DNA of 54,549 nucleotides from Pleurocapsales cyanobacterium LEGE 10410 (GTDB lineage: Bacteria > Cyanobacteriota > Cyanobacteriia > Cyanobacteriales > Xenococcaceae): contig JADEXJ010000021.1 of assembly GCA_015207195.1 (NCBI GenBank), positions 1 to 54,549 on the forward strand. Reading direction: 5' to 3'. Each line of letters starts with the position of its first letter. Within the stretch, counting starts at the first letter, position 1. The notes under the pieces are model-generated. The model searched no databases, was not told the origin of the DNA, and was given only the letters and a program-made list of their open reading frames with translations. Shown here piece by piece: positions 8,791 through 18,636 of the stretch. The translations under genes and the position numbers were made by a program.

Positions 8791-9027
8791 ATGGGTCGTA
8801 AATGTCAAATAACGGGTAAGAAAGCCAATAACGCCATGGCAGTTTCTCACTCTCACCGTCGTACTAAAAAACTACAGAATGTCAACCTACAGTGGAAGCG
8901 CGTCTGGTGGGCTGAAGGGAATCGTTGGGTAAGACTGCGTCTGTCTACTAAAGCAATCAAAACTTTAGAAAGAAGAGGTATTGGTGCAATGGCAAAAGAA
9001 GCTGGGATTAATTTAAATAAATACTAA
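8791..9027 (+). CDS. rpmB: 50S ribosomal protein L28
   Basis: A 78-residue basic protein, the normal cyanobacterial length. It begins with [20 protein letters not shown], the L28 N-terminus, and contains [20 protein letters not shown]28 is a structural protein of the large ribosomal subunit. Start ATG, preceded by AGAGGT. It is monocistronic, flanked by minus-strand genes on both sides. Confidence 0.97.
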   Translation: MGRKCQITGKKANNAMAVSHSHRRTKKLQNVNLQWKRVWWAEGNRWVRLRLSTKAIKTLERRGIGAMAKEAGINLNKY

Positions 9028-9164
9028 ATAAACCTTTATTGAGATTTGGTCTATCATCGATTTCAATCGAGTAAAATACCGCACTATACAAAGTAGCAGT
9101 CTCATCTGTAACCAGAAACGGTTCGCATTTGACGACTGCTATATTGATTATGAGCTAGCTAAAA

Positions 9165-9830
9165 TCAACTGATGCGACTGAGGCGATCGCCAGCTATCGA
9201 ACTAGCTACAGCAATAGCTTTGGGTAAGATAATATGTTCTTGTTGCTGGATTCTGGCATGAAGAGTAGCTACAGTATCATCGGGCAAAACTGGTACGGCA
9301 GCCTGAACAATAATTTCTCCACTATCAACTTCCAAACTTACTAAATGGACGGTACAGCCTGTAATTTTGACTTTAGCAGCTAATGCTTGCTCTACCGCCT
9401 GAATTCCTTTAAAACTAGGCAGCAAGCTGGGATGAATATTAATTATACGGTTGGGATAGCCATCAAGCATGACTTGAGTGATAATTCGCATCCATCCCGT
9501 CATGACTACCCAGTCTGCACCATAAGCTTTTAATACAGCGACAATTTCATGGTCGAAGTTTTCTCGTTGTTCGTATTCTCGATGATCGATAAATACGGTA
9601 GGTATCTGGTATTTTTGGGCGCGTTCTTTGACTTTTGCGTCGGGGTTGTTATAGATTACGACTCTAATTTCTGCATTAAGTCGCCCGTCGGCGATCGCTT
9701 GAACTATCGCTTCAAAATTAGTGCCTGCCCCAGAAGCCATGATGCCTAACTGTAAGGGAGGCGATTGAGATGATAGTGATGATAAATTGGGCGAGATTAA
9801 TACTTGATCGTCGTTGTTAAATTCGGTCAT
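9165..9830 (-). CDS. purN: Phosphoribosylglycinamide formyltransferase
   Basis: Transfers the formyl group of 10-formyl-tetrahydrofolate to GAR, the third step of purine synthesis. The 221-residue protein shows IMASGAGTNFEAIV (phosphate-binding loop, from residue 30) and the catalytic triad: Asn131 and His133 in INIHPSLLPSF and Asp169 in EVDSGEI. The family is usually near 190-215 residues, and the first 24 residues are a serine/proline-rich extension without catalytic motifs. Start is ATG. It is followed downstream by an HLIP gene in the order of the window but transcribed separately, since the HLIP gene lies upstream of it on the same strand. Confidence 0.93.
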   Translation of the reverse strand: MTEFNNDDQVLISPNLSSLSSQSPPLQLGIMASGAGTNFEAIVQAIADGRLNAEIRVVIYNNPDAKVKERAQKYQIPTVFIDHREYEQRENFDHEIVAVLKAYGADWVVMTGWMRIITQVMLDGYPNRIINIHPSLLPSFKGIQAVEQALAAKVKITGCTVHLVSLEVDSGEIIVQAAVPVLPDDTVATLHARIQQQEHIILPKAIAVASSIAGDRLSRIS

Positions 9831-9928
9831 GAGCTTGATTTTTATAATTAAGGAGGGATGTCATTAACAGTACATCCCCGATGATTTCTCTTAAAGGGCG
9901 ATCCAAAGTCTAAGGGACAAGTAATCGC

Positions 9929-10105
9929 TTATCTCAAACCAAGCCAGGCTAGTAAACCTTTTCCCGTGATATATTCAATAATTAAAATTGCTGCAAAACC
10001 AATCATGGCTGCGCGAGAGTTTAAACGTTCGGCATAGGAATTAAAACCAAACTTCGGTTCTTCTAAGTCGGGAGTTACGCTGGGTGTAATTTCTTCGTTT
10101 TTCAT
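9929..10105 (-). CDS. High-light-inducible protein (HLIP/CAB-ELIP-HLIP family)
   Basis: A 58-residue frame translated directly from the sequence. The N-terminal half is acidic and soluble, then comes the chlorophyll-binding motif AERLNSRAAMIGFAA (residues 25-39), whose Glu, Asn and Arg ligate chlorophyll, and a single membrane helix ending in GKGLLAWLGLR. HLIPs bind chlorophyll and carotenoid in the thylakoid membrane, protect photosystem II assembly intermediates and are induced by strong light. Length and motif agree with the family. It lies 98 bases upstream of purN on the same strand. Which Hli class it belongs to was not determined. Confidence 0.93.
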   Translation of the reverse strand: MKNEEITPSVTPDLEEPKFGFNSYAERLNSRAAMIGFAAILIIEYITGKGLLAWLGLR

Positions 10106-10287
10106 TATTTTGTTCTGTTGTCTAGTTGAGTTAACAAATCTTTACACCCGTATTGTAATAGATTTTCACGAAATCAACGCAAGTCCAGTGCTTTTGAGTC
10201 CGCGTCGCCTGGAGTCTTCCCCAGCGTTTGTCTTGGAAGTAGCGCGAGGTAGTGTTTACCGCCAAACGCCAAACTGTTGAATTAGAC

Positions 10288-10692
10288 TTATGATTTTTGG
10301 TGATGTACCTCAATTACCGTATGGACGTTACCTCTAGGGGTGAAGTCACCTTTAACAGTAACCTCCAGCGGGTCGCAGGCAGCCACAAAGTCATCTAGGA
10401 TTTGATTGACGACTTCTTCATGAGGAATATAGCGATCGCGATAGCTATTGATATACAGCTTGATCGCTTTAAGTTCTACAATTTTCTCATCGGGAGCATA
10501 AGTAAGATAAATCGTGGCAAAGTCTGGATAGCCAGAAAAAGGACACTTGCAGGTAAATTCTGGCAGCGTAATGTCAATTTTATATTTACGACCAATTCTG
10601 GGGTTAGGAAAAGTGATTAATTCTCCTTCGGCGATCGCTCTTTCCCCATATTTCAGTTCATCGCTTGGGTTGGATTGAGGAGTTGTAGTCAT
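10288..10692 (-). CDS. queF: NADPH-dependent 7-cyano-7-deazaguanine reductase
   Basis: Reduces the nitrile of preQ0 to the amine preQ1 in queuosine biosynthesis. The 134-residue protein is the short unimodular QueF. It has FTCKCPFSGYPDFATIYLTY, where Cys50 is the nucleophile that forms the thioimide with preQ0 and Asp57 is the conserved acid, and the NADPH-binding region ELKAIKLYINSYRD with C-terminal FTPRGN. Start ATG. No preQ1-I riboswitch consensus was recognised in the 103-base leader. The neighbouring S4 gene lies upstream on the same strand. Confidence 0.93.
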   Translation of the reverse strand: MTTTPQSNPSDELKYGERAIAEGELITFPNPRIGRKYKIDITLPEFTCKCPFSGYPDFATIYLTYAPDEKIVELKAIKLYINSYRDRYIPHEEVVNQILDDFVAACDPLEVTVKGDFTPRGNVHTVIEVHHQKS

Positions 10693-10795
10693 ATTATTTC
10701 TTGAGTATATTCGTCTTGTAAGTCACGTTCAGAGTAGGAGCGAATCAACCTTCACCCCTACGGGATAGATCTTATTTGGGATACTAGTATTATCT

Positions 10796-11581
10796 TTACT
10801 TATAGCGCACCAAATTAACCCGATAGCGTTGTTTTTTGGTTACCGAAACCTCGCCGACTTCCAATCTACCTTTACCCCGCACCGCGATCAAATCGCCTTC
10901 CTTGACGTTATAGCTAGACTGAGTAATTTCTTTCCAGTTGACTCGAACATCTTTGCGGGAAATTGCATCTGCCATTTTGCTGCGAGACATACCAAAGCCA
11001 GCCGAAGCGATCGCATCTAGGCGCATCGAAGCTTCTACGGTAGTCATTTCTTTCTTTTGTGGTGGACGAATTTTCAACTCGCTCAATTCTATCTGCTGAG
11101 TTTTGACCGTTACCGAACGAACTTGAGTCAAAGCAGAGGTCAAGAAATTAACCATTTCGGGTACAACAATTGCCTGCGCGCCTCTTTCTCCCAGAACAAT
11201 AATATCGCCGACTTTCTCTCTAACAATACCCGTCCCCAAAATTGCCCCTAGAAAATCTCGATGGGTAGCAGGATCGAATAAAAAATTACCAGCAATATCT
11301 AAAGCAGCCAGTTCGACTTGGGATTCGTTTAGAGGAATATCGGGACGAGCTAGGGCAACTCGCTGTCTTTCGGCTTGAGGATAACCACCCCAGGGTAACG
11401 CTTCGATTTCTGTCAGGTTCTGAAAAATTGACTGTACTTCTGCCAATACAGGAGGAGACAGAAAATTGGTAACTACTACCTCCCAGGTTTTGATTGCTTG
11501 TTCGGCTTGATCGATAACGCGGGTGATTTCCTCTTTGTTTTCTACCCGCTTTAAGATGTCTTCACTCTGCACTGTTAACAC
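10796..11581 (-). CDS. Photosystem II S4-domain protein (YlmH-like RNA-binding)
   Basis: A 261-residue protein with a C-terminal S4 RNA-binding domain (about 183-245; MRLDAIASAGFGMSRSKMAD) preceded by a YlmH-type domain with LPWGGYPQAERQRVALARPD. In cyanobacteria and plants this family is named photosystem II S4-domain protein because of phylogenetic distribution. The related Firmicutes protein YlmH acts in ribosome rescue by handling peptidyl-tRNA in split 50S subunits. The start is GTG at 11581, and a second in-frame GTG three codons later is also possible. The role here is inferred from family only. Confidence 0.85.
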   Translation of the reverse strand: MLTVQSEDILKRVENKEEITRVIDQAEQAIKTWEVVVTNFLSPPVLAEVQSIFQNLTEIEALPWGGYPQAERQRVALARPDIPLNESQVELAALDIAGNFLFDPATHRDFLGAILGTGIVREKVGDIIVLGERGAQAIVVPEMVNFLTSALTQVRSVTVKTQQIELSELKIRPPQKKEMTTVEASMRLDAIASAGFGMSRSKMADAISRKDVRVNWKEITQSSYNVKEGDLIAVRGKGRLEVGEVSVTKKQRYRVNLVRYK

Positions 11582-11933
11582 TCGCTTGTTTTAATAATTA
11601 CAGCCAGCTGGCTGCGTAACCCGTCGTGGTGCCAATAATTAACTTACCAAACTTTGTCCTTACCTAGTGCTGGTTTGGTTTATCTTACGTAACTGACCTT
11701 ACGCAACATAACGGAAAATAGGTGGTTTCGATGAGCTATGTAAACAGACTAATTGACCCTTTAACCTTTAACCTTTCCCCAGTCATCATAGATCGATGAG
11801 TGCGTAACATCAGCGTCCAAAGAACAAAGATTCCTAATGTCAGGAAGAAACAAATTACCCTTTCCCCCTTTCCCCTTAACCTTTACCCAGTCTCAACAGA
11901 TTAATTTGTTTCTTAGGAGTTACGTAACCTCAG
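11582..11933. other. Intergenic region between leuS and the S4 gene
   Basis: 352 bases without a coding frame. It contains two related pyrimidine-rich tracts, TTTAACCTTTAACCTTTCCC near 11760-11780 and CCCTTTCCCCCTTTCCCC near 11858-11880, each followed by CAGTC. They look like degenerate copies of the short tandem repeats common in cyanobacterial spacers. No promoter or terminator could be assigned. Confidence 0.45.
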
Positions 11934-14528
11934 TTATTTAGCTACTACAAAGTTAACTAGCTTGTTGGGGACGACGATCACTTTTCTAACTTCTTTGCCT
12001 TCTAAGTATTTTTGAGCAATATCTGACTCGGTGGCATATTTTTCCAATGCAGACTTATCAGAGCCAGCAGGAACTTGGATCGTACCCCGTGTTTTACCCA
12101 TAATCTGTACGACCAAGGTGATCTCGTCTACTACCAAAGCAGAAGGATCGACTTCTCGCCATGGCTGCTGGTGAACCGATTCGGTGTTACCCAAACAACT
12201 CCACAGCTCTTCGGCGATATGAGGTGCAAAAGGAGCAAGCAGCAGAACTAACGTTTCAATTCCTTCTTGATAGACTGCGGAAGTTTTGTCCTTAACATCC
12301 TTGAGGGCATTGCTTAACTTCATTAGTTCCGATACGGCGGTATTAAACTGATAGTCTCCCGTTAGGTCTTCGGTAATCTCTTTGATTGCGGTGTGAATTG
12401 CTCGGCGTAAGTCTTTTTCTTCCTTGTCCAGTTCTCCCGATGATTTGCTTACCTTAACAGGATCGTAACTCGTGACCAAAGACCAAACCCGATTTAAAAA
12501 GCGAAACTGCCCTTCAACATCCGCATCATCCCATTCTAAATCTTTTTCTGGTGGGGCTTTAAACAGTACAAACATTCGAGCCGTATCTACACCATATTGA
12601 GCGATTACATCTTCTGGTGCTACGCCGTTACCCTTTGACTTCGACATCGTGGCATAGAGTAATTCTAAGGCTTCCCCTGTATCTGGATCGATTGGATGAG
12701 AGGGATCGACAATTGCAGAAGGAACCCATTTATCCTTACCACTCTTGTTGGGGTTCAGGTAAGTTAATCCCTGCACCATGCCTTGAGTTAATAGGCGTTT
12801 GAATGGTTCGTCAAAGTTAAGTAAACCGCGATCGCGCAATACTTTAGTAAAGAAGCGAGAATATAATAGGTGCAAGATAGCGTGTTCGATCCCCCCGACA
12901 TACTGATCGACGGGCATCCAGTCATTAACTTTGTCTTTAGCAAAAACAGTTTCGGTATTATTGGCATCGCTGTAGCGTAAGTAATACCAGGAAGAATCGA
13001 TAAAGGTGTCCATGGTATCGGTTTCCCGTTGGGCAGGTTGACCACAGCAAGGACAGTCCACGTTAATCCAGCTATCCAACTGAGCCAAAGGCGAACCACC
13101 GCGACCCGATAGTTCGACAGATTCGGGCAACTCTACAGGCAGATCTTTATCTGGTACGGGGACAGTACCGCAGGTATTACAATAAATTACGGGAATCGGA
13201 CAGCCCCAGTATCTCTGACGGGAGATCAACCAGTCGCGGAGGCGATATTGAACTCTAGCTTTACCATAGCCCTGTTGTTCGGCATATTCGATAATTTTGG
13301 TTTTTCCCTCAACCGAAGGTGTACCATCAAACTGTTCGGAATTAACTATGATGCCAGGTTCGGTATAGGCTTCAGAGGGTGATTGATCGATCGCCCCTAC
13401 ATCGGTGGTATCTTCGGGAACGATTACGGTTTTAATCGGCAACCCTTTTTCGGTGGCAAATTTAAAATCCCTCACGTCGTGGGCGGGTACACCCATCACC
13501 GCACCCGTACCATATTCGTAAAGCACATAGTCAGCGATCAAGATCGGTACTTCTTCTCCATTAAAAGGATTAAGAGCCTTCCCTCCAGTAAGAATACCTC
13601 GCTTGGGTTTATCTTCTGCGGTACGTTCGATTTCGCTTTCTCCTTTAATCTCTTCAATAAAAGCCGATACCGCCTCCTGACTTTCGGGGGTAGTTACTTC
13701 GGGGGTTAAAGGATGTTCGGGAGCGAGAACTACGTAGGTTACGCCATATACCGTATCGGGACGGGTAGTAAACACCGCAATTTTGTCGTCTCTACCAACG
13801 ACAGGAAATTCTAAATAAGCCCCGACAGATTTGCCAATCCAGTTAGCCTGCATAGTTTTGACGCGATCAGGCCAACCTTCCAACTTATCCAAATCTTGTA
13901 AGAGCTTTTCTGCGTAGTTGGTAATTTTAAAGAACCACTGTTTGAGTAGTTTCCGTTCGACAATTGCCCCACTACGCCAACTCCGCCCTTCACTATCTAC
14001 CTGTTCGTTAGCCAATACCGTTTGATCGATCGGATCCCAGTTAACCGCAGCTTCTTTTTGATAAGCCAACCCTGCATCGAGGAACTGAAGAAATAGCCAT
14101 TGTGTCCATTTATAGTAGTCAGGAGAGCATGTAGCAACCTCTCTGTCCCAGTCAATCGAAAGTCCCAACTGCTTTAGCTGTTCTCGCATTTGAGCAATAT
14201 TTTGATATGTCCACTTGGCAGGAGGAACACCGCGATCGATCGCAGCATTTTCCGCAGGTAGACCAAAGGCATCCCAACCCATAGGATGTAGTACCCGATA
14301 GCCCTGCATTCTTTTGAGGCGAGCAATTACATCGGTAATTACATAGTTACGGACATGACCCATGTGTAAGTTGCCCGATGGATAGGGAAACATTGACAGG
14401 GCATAAAATTTTGGGCGATCGTTTATCCTCCTTTGAGGAGGGCTGTCGGGGGTGCGATCAATGCCCGATTCTTGCCACTGCTGTTGCCATTTTTGTTCTA
14501 CTTCTGCTGCGTTATATCGTGACTCCAC
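11934..14528 (-). CDS. leuS: Leucyl-tRNA synthetase
   Basis: Class Ia aminoacyl-tRNA synthetase that charges tRNA-Leu, 864 residues, the normal bacterial length. The HIGH motif appears as HMGH (55-58) within [15 protein letters not shown], and KMSKS as TMSKS at about residue 630 in [16 protein letters not shown]. The editing (CP1) domain and a Cys-rich zinc module (CNTCG...CPCCG) are present in the expected order, and the anticodon and C-terminal domains follow. Start is GTG at 14528, since [15 protein letters not shown] aligns with the family N-terminus. It is transcribed divergently from the serine hydrolase gene. Confidence 0.97.
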   Translation of the reverse strand: MESRYNAAEVEQKWQQQWQESGIDRTPDSPPQRRINDRPKFYALSMFPYPSGNLHMGHVRNYVITDVIARLKRMQGYRVLHPMGWDAFGLPAENAAIDRGVPPAKWTYQNIAQMREQLKQLGLSIDWDREVATCSPDYYKWTQWLFLQFLDAGLAYQKEAAVNWDPIDQTVLANEQVDSEGRSWRSGAIVERKLLKQWFFKITNYAEKLLQDLDKLEGWPDRVKTMQANWIGKSVGAYLEFPVVGRDDKIAVFTTRPDTVYGVTYVVLAPEHPLTPEVTTPESQEAVSAFIEEIKGESEIERTAEDKPKRGILTGGKALNPFNGEEVPILIADYVLYEYGTGAVMGVPAHDVRDFKFATEKGLPIKTVIVPEDTTDVGAIDQSPSEAYTEPGIIVNSEQFDGTPSVEGKTKIIEYAEQQGYGKARVQYRLRDWLISRQRYWGCPIPVIYCNTCGTVPVPDKDLPVELPESVELSGRGGSPLAQLDSWINVDCPCCGQPAQRETDTMDTFIDSSWYYLRYSDANNTETVFAKDKVNDWMPVDQYVGGIEHAILHLLYSRFFTKVLRDRGLLNFDEPFKRLLTQGMVQGLTYLNPNKSGKDKWVPSAIVDPSHPIDPDTGEALELLYATMSKSKGNGVAPEDVIAQYGVDTARMFVLFKAPPEKDLEWDDADVEGQFRFLNRVWSLVTSYDPVKVSKSSGELDKEEKDLRRAIHTAIKEITEDLTGDYQFNTAVSELMKLSNALKDVKDKTSAVYQEGIETLVLLLAPFAPHIAEELWSCLGNTESVHQQPWREVDPSALVVDEITLVVQIMGKTRGTIQVPAGSDKSALEKYATESDIAQKYLEGKEVRKVIVVPNKLVNFVVAK

Positions 14529-14627
14529 GACTGGGGTTACTCCTATAGATTACTACGGTAAAATTTAATAACTCTTCAATAGTACATTTAATAGTTTAGT
14601 AAAGTTATCCTATTTCCTAACAAGATC

Positions 14628-15821
14628 GTGAACAGATTAAAGATAACTATCATCTCCAAAGCGATCGCCAGAAAAGCTGCTACTATAGCTGGAATATTGG
14701 CATCGATAGGAGGAATAGCAGTCGTTCTCAATTGGACTTTCTTGCGTCGCCTGGTTACCTATCCCGACGATCCTATTACTAACGCCGAATGGTATCAGCC
14801 TTTGAAAACTGTTCCAGGAAAACCTTCTGAGCTACCTCAAGCTACCTCAAGTTCTATTTCTCAAGATAGTCTCCAGGAAGTTACTGCTTATGCTCGATCT
14901 GCTAATTCCTCTGCTTTGTTGATCATGCACCGAGGCAACCTGATCTGGGAACGCTATTGGCAGGGATTCACCCCTACTTCTACTTCTAACTCTATGTCCA
15001 TGTCGAAAACTATTGTGGCACTGCTGGTTGGCATTGCCATTGAAGAAGGACACCTCAAATCGGAATTAGAACCAGTTGCCAACTATATTCCAGAGTGGTC
15101 TGAGGACGAGCGCAGTAAAATCACCCTACAAGATTTGCTGTATATGCAGTCTGGTCTGCGCAATTGGGACAATACTGATAACCCTGTTTCTGATTTAGTA
15201 CAAATGTACGCTGGTACTGATGCCGATGCCGTAGCTATAAAAATTCCTGCGGTACAATCTCCAGGGCAGGCTTTTAATTACAATAGTGCCAATACCCAGA
15301 TACTAGGCGAAGTCCTAGAAAGGGCTACTGGAGAAAGGTATGCTGACTATTTGTCCACTCGTCTCTGGCAACCGCTACAGGCTAATGATGCCTATCTATG
15401 GCTCGATCGCCCTCAAGGAAACTCTAAACCCTTTTGCTGTCTGTTTGCTACCCCCAGAGACTGGGCGCGAATTGGTCAATTATTTCTCGATCGCGGTCAA
15501 GTCAAGGGTAAACAAATTGTTCCGTCCGCTTGGCTAGATAAAATGACTCAAGGATCTCCTTTGCAGCCGAAGTACGGCTATCAGGTATGGCTGCAAGCTC
15601 GTACCGAATTAAAGCCTGGAATATACGATCGCACTTCTTCTCAGCCTTTTTTAGCACGGGACACCTTTTATCTAGATGGTGCATCTCGTCAGCGAGTTTA
15701 CGTTATTCCTTCCCAGAAGCTAGTTATAGTTCGTATTGGAGAAAAGTCCGAACAGTGGGACGATTCTATTATGCCCAATATTTTGATCGGCAACTTAATA
15801 GACGGGCATCAAGAGAAATAG
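14628..15821 (+). CDS. Membrane-anchored serine hydrolase, class C beta-lactamase fold
   Basis: A 397-residue protein with an N-terminal signal anchor (about 17-38) and a periplasmic serine hydrolase domain of the AmpC/esterase VIII/DD-peptidase group. The nucleophile motif SxxK is Ser124-Met-Ser-Lys127, and the second motif is NYNSANTQILGEVLE, in the position of YxN. It resembles cyanobacterial proteins annotated as serine hydrolase. These act as esterases or on peptidoglycan peptides more often than as real beta-lactamases. Start is GTG. It is divergent from leuS with only 99 bases between. Confidence 0.85.
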   Translation: MNRLKITIISKAIARKAATIAGILASIGGIAVVLNWTFLRRLVTYPDDPITNAEWYQPLKTVPGKPSELPQATSSSISQDSLQEVTAYARSANSSALLIMHRGNLIWERYWQGFTPTSTSNSMSMSKTIVALLVGIAIEEGHLKSELEPVANYIPEWSEDERSKITLQDLLYMQSGLRNWDNTDNPVSDLVQMYAGTDADAVAIKIPAVQSPGQAFNYNSANTQILGEVLERATGERYADYLSTRLWQPLQANDAYLWLDRPQGNSKPFCCLFATPRDWARIGQLFLDRGQVKGKQIVPSAWLDKMTQGSPLQPKYGYQVWLQARTELKPGIYDRTSSQPFLARDTFYLDGASRQRVYVIPSQKLVIVRIGEKSEQWDDSIMPNILIGNLIDGHQEK

Positions 15822-15886
15822 TGGGTAATTGTGATTAATAGTTTGGAGTCGGAATTTAAGAACTCAGGATAGAATTAAAATTTCTC

Positions 15887-16606
15887 ATGGGACAGAGCCA
15901 AAGCGAACCAATTAATTTAATCGAGGAACAAGCAGCTTTAGATGCGATCGCTAATACTTCGGAAAACGTCAGCATAATTCTTGATTTTGATGAAACACTT
16001 TTATTAAGAAATTCGACGGCTGAGTATATCAATAGTTTACGTCCCCGTTTAGTTGGATTTATCCTAGTCAGATTTCTGAAGGTAATCCAACCTTGGAACT
16101 GGCTACCCCAGCCATTTAACGGCTATAAGGTTCGAGATTGGTTTTTAGTTACTGTTCCTACTGTTTTATTACCCTGGACGCTATTACTTTGGAGGCGTAC
16201 AGCCAAAAAAATAGCTGAAGATTATGGCAATATTGAATTAATTTCCGCTGCTAATAGTAATCCCAAGGCTCAAATTATCGTGGCTAGCTTGGGATTCAAC
16301 TTTATAATTAATCCTATACTTCGACATCTTCCGATAAGATGCGATCGCCTAGTGAGCTGTCGGTTTTGGCGTGGGGCAGGCGATCGCCATCAGGGGAAGT
16401 TATTAATGATGCAGGAAGTTTTATTAGAAAAGGAAATTAAATCTGCAATTCTGATAACTGATTCAGAAGACGATCTACCGTTGTTACAAGTTGTAAGGCA
16501 ACCCTACTTTGTTCTTTGGTCTAGGGCTAAATATATCGTTCCGTTTAAAGATTTTGGGCTGAATAATTTATTAGAGAAACTAAAAAAAAATGCAAGATCT
16601 TCGTAA
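15887..16606 (+). CDS. HAD-superfamily phosphatase-like protein
   Basis: A 239-residue protein with the HAD motif I ILDFDETLLLRNST, in which Asp33 is the nucleophile and Asp35 the general acid, and a C-terminal motif IV region ILITDSEDDLPLL with the metal-binding acidic cluster. Between them is a hydrophobic segment (about 80-98) that may touch the membrane. This HAD type is often fused or linked to UbiA-like prenyltransferases, but no such partner is adjacent here. Substrate unknown. It lies 65 bases after the serine hydrolase gene on the same strand and could share its transcript. Confidence 0.8.
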   Translation: MGQSQSEPINLIEEQAALDAIANTSENVSIILDFDETLLLRNSTAEYINSLRPRLVGFILVRFLKVIQPWNWLPQPFNGYKVRDWFLVTVPTVLLPWTLLLWRRTAKKIAEDYGNIELISAANSNPKAQIIVASLGFNFIINPILRHLPIRCDRLVSCRFWRGAGDRHQGKLLMMQEVLLEKEIKSAILITDSEDDLPLLQVVRQPYFVLWSRAKYIVPFKDFGLNNLLEKLKKNARSS

Positions 16607-16750
16607 TTTTTGATAACTTCGAGCGACTTTTATTTTAATATGGTGCGTTTTTAGAGACTGTTTACGACCAACTTTGAAGCTATTAACCAAACACACCCTA
16701 CTAATTGGAGTTTTTATAGATTGCAAATAGCGATCGCCCTAATCGATCTT

Positions 16751-17080
16751 TTAGGATATTGTCAAATAAGAATATACAAAGTTAGTAATTAAAGACAGAG
16801 CGATCGCAATCACTCCCATACCAATTATTCGTATCCAGCCAATAATTTTTTCAATTCCAGCCAAACGACTATCTATGCCGTCAAAACGTTTATCCATTCG
16901 CTCCAAACGACTATCTATGCTGTCCAAACGCTTATCCATTCGCTCCAAACAACTATCTATGCCGTCTAGACGTTTGTTGATGCCATTTACTTCTTTTTCT
17001 ACTACCGCAATACGTTCGCCGTTGCTAGTTAGCTTATTGAGTAGCGCATTTTCCCACTGTGTTCCAACTGGATTAGTCAT
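16751..17080 (-). CDS. Small tail-anchored coiled-coil protein with 14-residue repeats
   Basis: A 109-residue protein. Residues 36-77 are three copies of a 14-residue unit (KRLDGIDSCLERMD, KRLDSIDSRLERMD, KRFDGIDSRLAGIE), exactly two heptads each, predicting a continuous coiled coil. A single membrane helix follows (about 82-103) with a tiny C-terminal tail, so it is probably anchored by its C-terminus with the coil in the cytoplasm. Similar proteins are widespread and variable in copy number in cyanobacteria, and no function is assigned. It is the only minus-strand gene among plus-strand neighbours. Confidence 0.75.
   Translation of the reverse strand: MTNPVGTQWENALLNKLTSNGERIAVVEKEVNGINKRLDGIDSCLERMDKRLDSIDSRLERMDKRFDGIDSRLAGIEKIIGWIRIIGMGVIAIALSLITNFVYSYLTIS
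16850..16975. repeat. Three 42-bp direct repeats inside the coiled-coil gene
   Basis: The three 14-residue protein units are also alike at DNA level, each containing CGACTATCTATG or a near copy plus CGCTCCAAACGACT-type segments. The period is 42 bp. This suggests expansion or contraction by recombination, changing coil length in multiples of two heptads. Confidence 0.8.
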
Positions 17081-17251
17081 TTAATCTAGCTATTTAGGCT
17101 GCAAAGAATATTTTCATTATATTTGCTTCGAGCTGTTCGATCTTCTATATAAGTACAAAAATATTGAGATTCGCTAGACTTTTCCGCGATACCCGCTATA
17201 CCATTGACTTAGATTTAGCGAGCCACTGTTAACCATCAACCAACAACGACC

Positions 17252-18448
17252 ATGCTGGATTTATCTAAAATAGCGGGGCAGATTCCTGGTATCAGTAAGC
17301 ATATGCACAAGGAGGCGATCGCCTCACGAGAAAGACTGAAATTAGCTGAAAAACTACAGCAGCAGGCGGTTAGAAGGATAACGCAATTAATTGAAAATCA
17401 AACAGAATTTCGCGATCGCTTGATCTTTGCTGCTGCCACGCCAGTCGAACCCTTAGATAAGTGTTTTGATATTCAGCCTGCACCCTATAGCCATAGTGTG
17501 TTTGCTACCGATGGTTCGCAAATTTCTCCTTCCCATCATGAGATTGCCTATTGTTATCTGATCAACATCGGTCAGATTATGCTGCACTATGGGCAGAGTT
17601 TGCACCCCCTATTAGATAATTTGCCAGAGGTATTTTATAAAACCGAAGATTTGTATGTCTCTCGGCAGTGGGGTATTCGTCTCGAAGAATGGATGGGCTA
17701 TCGACGTACTGTCTCTGAAGCGGTGGCGTTGGCAGAAATGGCTTGTAACTGGGTGCTTCCTCCAGGAGAACACCACGACACTCCCAATCTGGCATTGGTT
17801 GATGGTTCGCTGATTTATTGGTTTTTGGATGGTTTACCCGTAGAAGCAAGAAACAAGATTTTACCGCCGATCTTAGCTTCCTGTGAAAGACTTGAAGCAA
17901 CCAAAATTCCGCTAATGGGTTATGTAAGTGCTTCTCGCAGTACTGAAGGATTGAACTTTCTGCGCCTAGAAACCTGCCACCACGAACACCCTAACTGTGT
18001 GGTTCACTGTGGCGATCTGACAGATAAGTATCCCTGTCAAAAAATTGATTCTTTGCGAGATTCTACTTTTTGGGCGCATCAACTGCAACCAGGACAAAGA
18101 AGTCCCTTATATCGCAGTAATTTACGTATTCTCGATCTTTATCAAGAAAGCCAGAGAGTTCATTTTTGTTACCTTAATGTCGGTGCAGAAATAGCTCGGA
18201 TTGAGGTTCCTGCTTGGGTGGCAGAAGATACGGCTTTGTTCGAGCAGTCTTTAAGCATCGTCCTAGCGCAAGTACATAAAGGCTATGGTTATCCCGTTGC
18301 CTTAGCGGAGGCTCATAATCAGGCGGTAGTTCGAGGAGGCGATCGCGCTCGTTTTTTCGCTTTGTTAGAACAACAGTTGATTAAAGCAGGTTTACGCAAC
18401 GTAGGAACATCCTACAAAGAAGCCCGCAAGCGAGGCAGCATTGCTTAG
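17252..18448 (+). CDS. NurA-domain nuclease
   Basis: A 398-residue protein of the NurA family, an RNase-H-like nuclease that resects DNA ends together with the HerA ATPase in archaea. The key acidic motif is visible as VFATDGSQISPSHHE (Asp87), and a second conserved block NLALVDGSLIYWFLDG follows near residue 180. The C-terminal part has VALAEAHNQAVVRGGDRARF, typical of the domain's last catalytic strand and helix. No HerA-like ATPase gene is in the window. The next gene is a DprA-like protein, so a shared role in DNA processing is possible but not shown. Start ATG. Confidence 0.82.
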   Translation: MLDLSKIAGQIPGISKHMHKEAIASRERLKLAEKLQQQAVRRITQLIENQTEFRDRLIFAAATPVEPLDKCFDIQPAPYSHSVFATDGSQISPSHHEIAYCYLINIGQIMLHYGQSLHPLLDNLPEVFYKTEDLYVSRQWGIRLEEWMGYRRTVSEAVALAEMACNWVLPPGEHHDTPNLALVDGSLIYWFLDGLPVEARNKILPPILASCERLEATKIPLMGYVSASRSTEGLNFLRLETCHHEHPNCVVHCGDLTDKYPCQKIDSLRDSTFWAHQLQPGQRSPLYRSNLRILDLYQESQRVHFCYLNVGAEIARIEVPAWVAEDTALFEQSLSIVLAQVHKGYGYPVALAEAHNQAVVRGGDRARFFALLEQQLIKAGLRNVGTSYKEARKRGSIA

Positions 18449-18636
18449 TAAGAAGTAGAGAAAAAGATTTTGTCAACCCAACTACCAACCACTAACCACT
18501 AACTACCTCAAACAGTTAATCTTATTTCCACCGAGCTACTTGAAAAGAATAAAGTTTTACCACAAGCTATCGCGTTGATTGACAATCATTTGTTACAATG
18601 ACTGGCGTTAAGTTTAAGATGTGAAACATTTATTAA

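Noticed and set aside
10131-10313. A 60-codon minus-strand frame between queF and the HLIP gene
   Set aside because: It overlaps the end of queF, resembles nothing known, and its middle is GC-rich repeat-like sequence. A small gene cannot be fully excluded.
10693-10795. preQ1 riboswitch in the queF leader
   Set aside because: No preQ1-I consensus or pseudoknot pattern could be found in the 103-base leader.
12788-13099. A 103-codon minus-strand frame
   Set aside because: It is an alternative frame inside leuS, which is clearly intact in its own frame.
14628-15821. Antibiotic-resistance beta-lactamase
   Set aside because: The fold and SxxK motif fit class C relatives, but the membrane anchor and second-motif wording fit general cyanobacterial serine hydrolases. 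Resistance is not supported.
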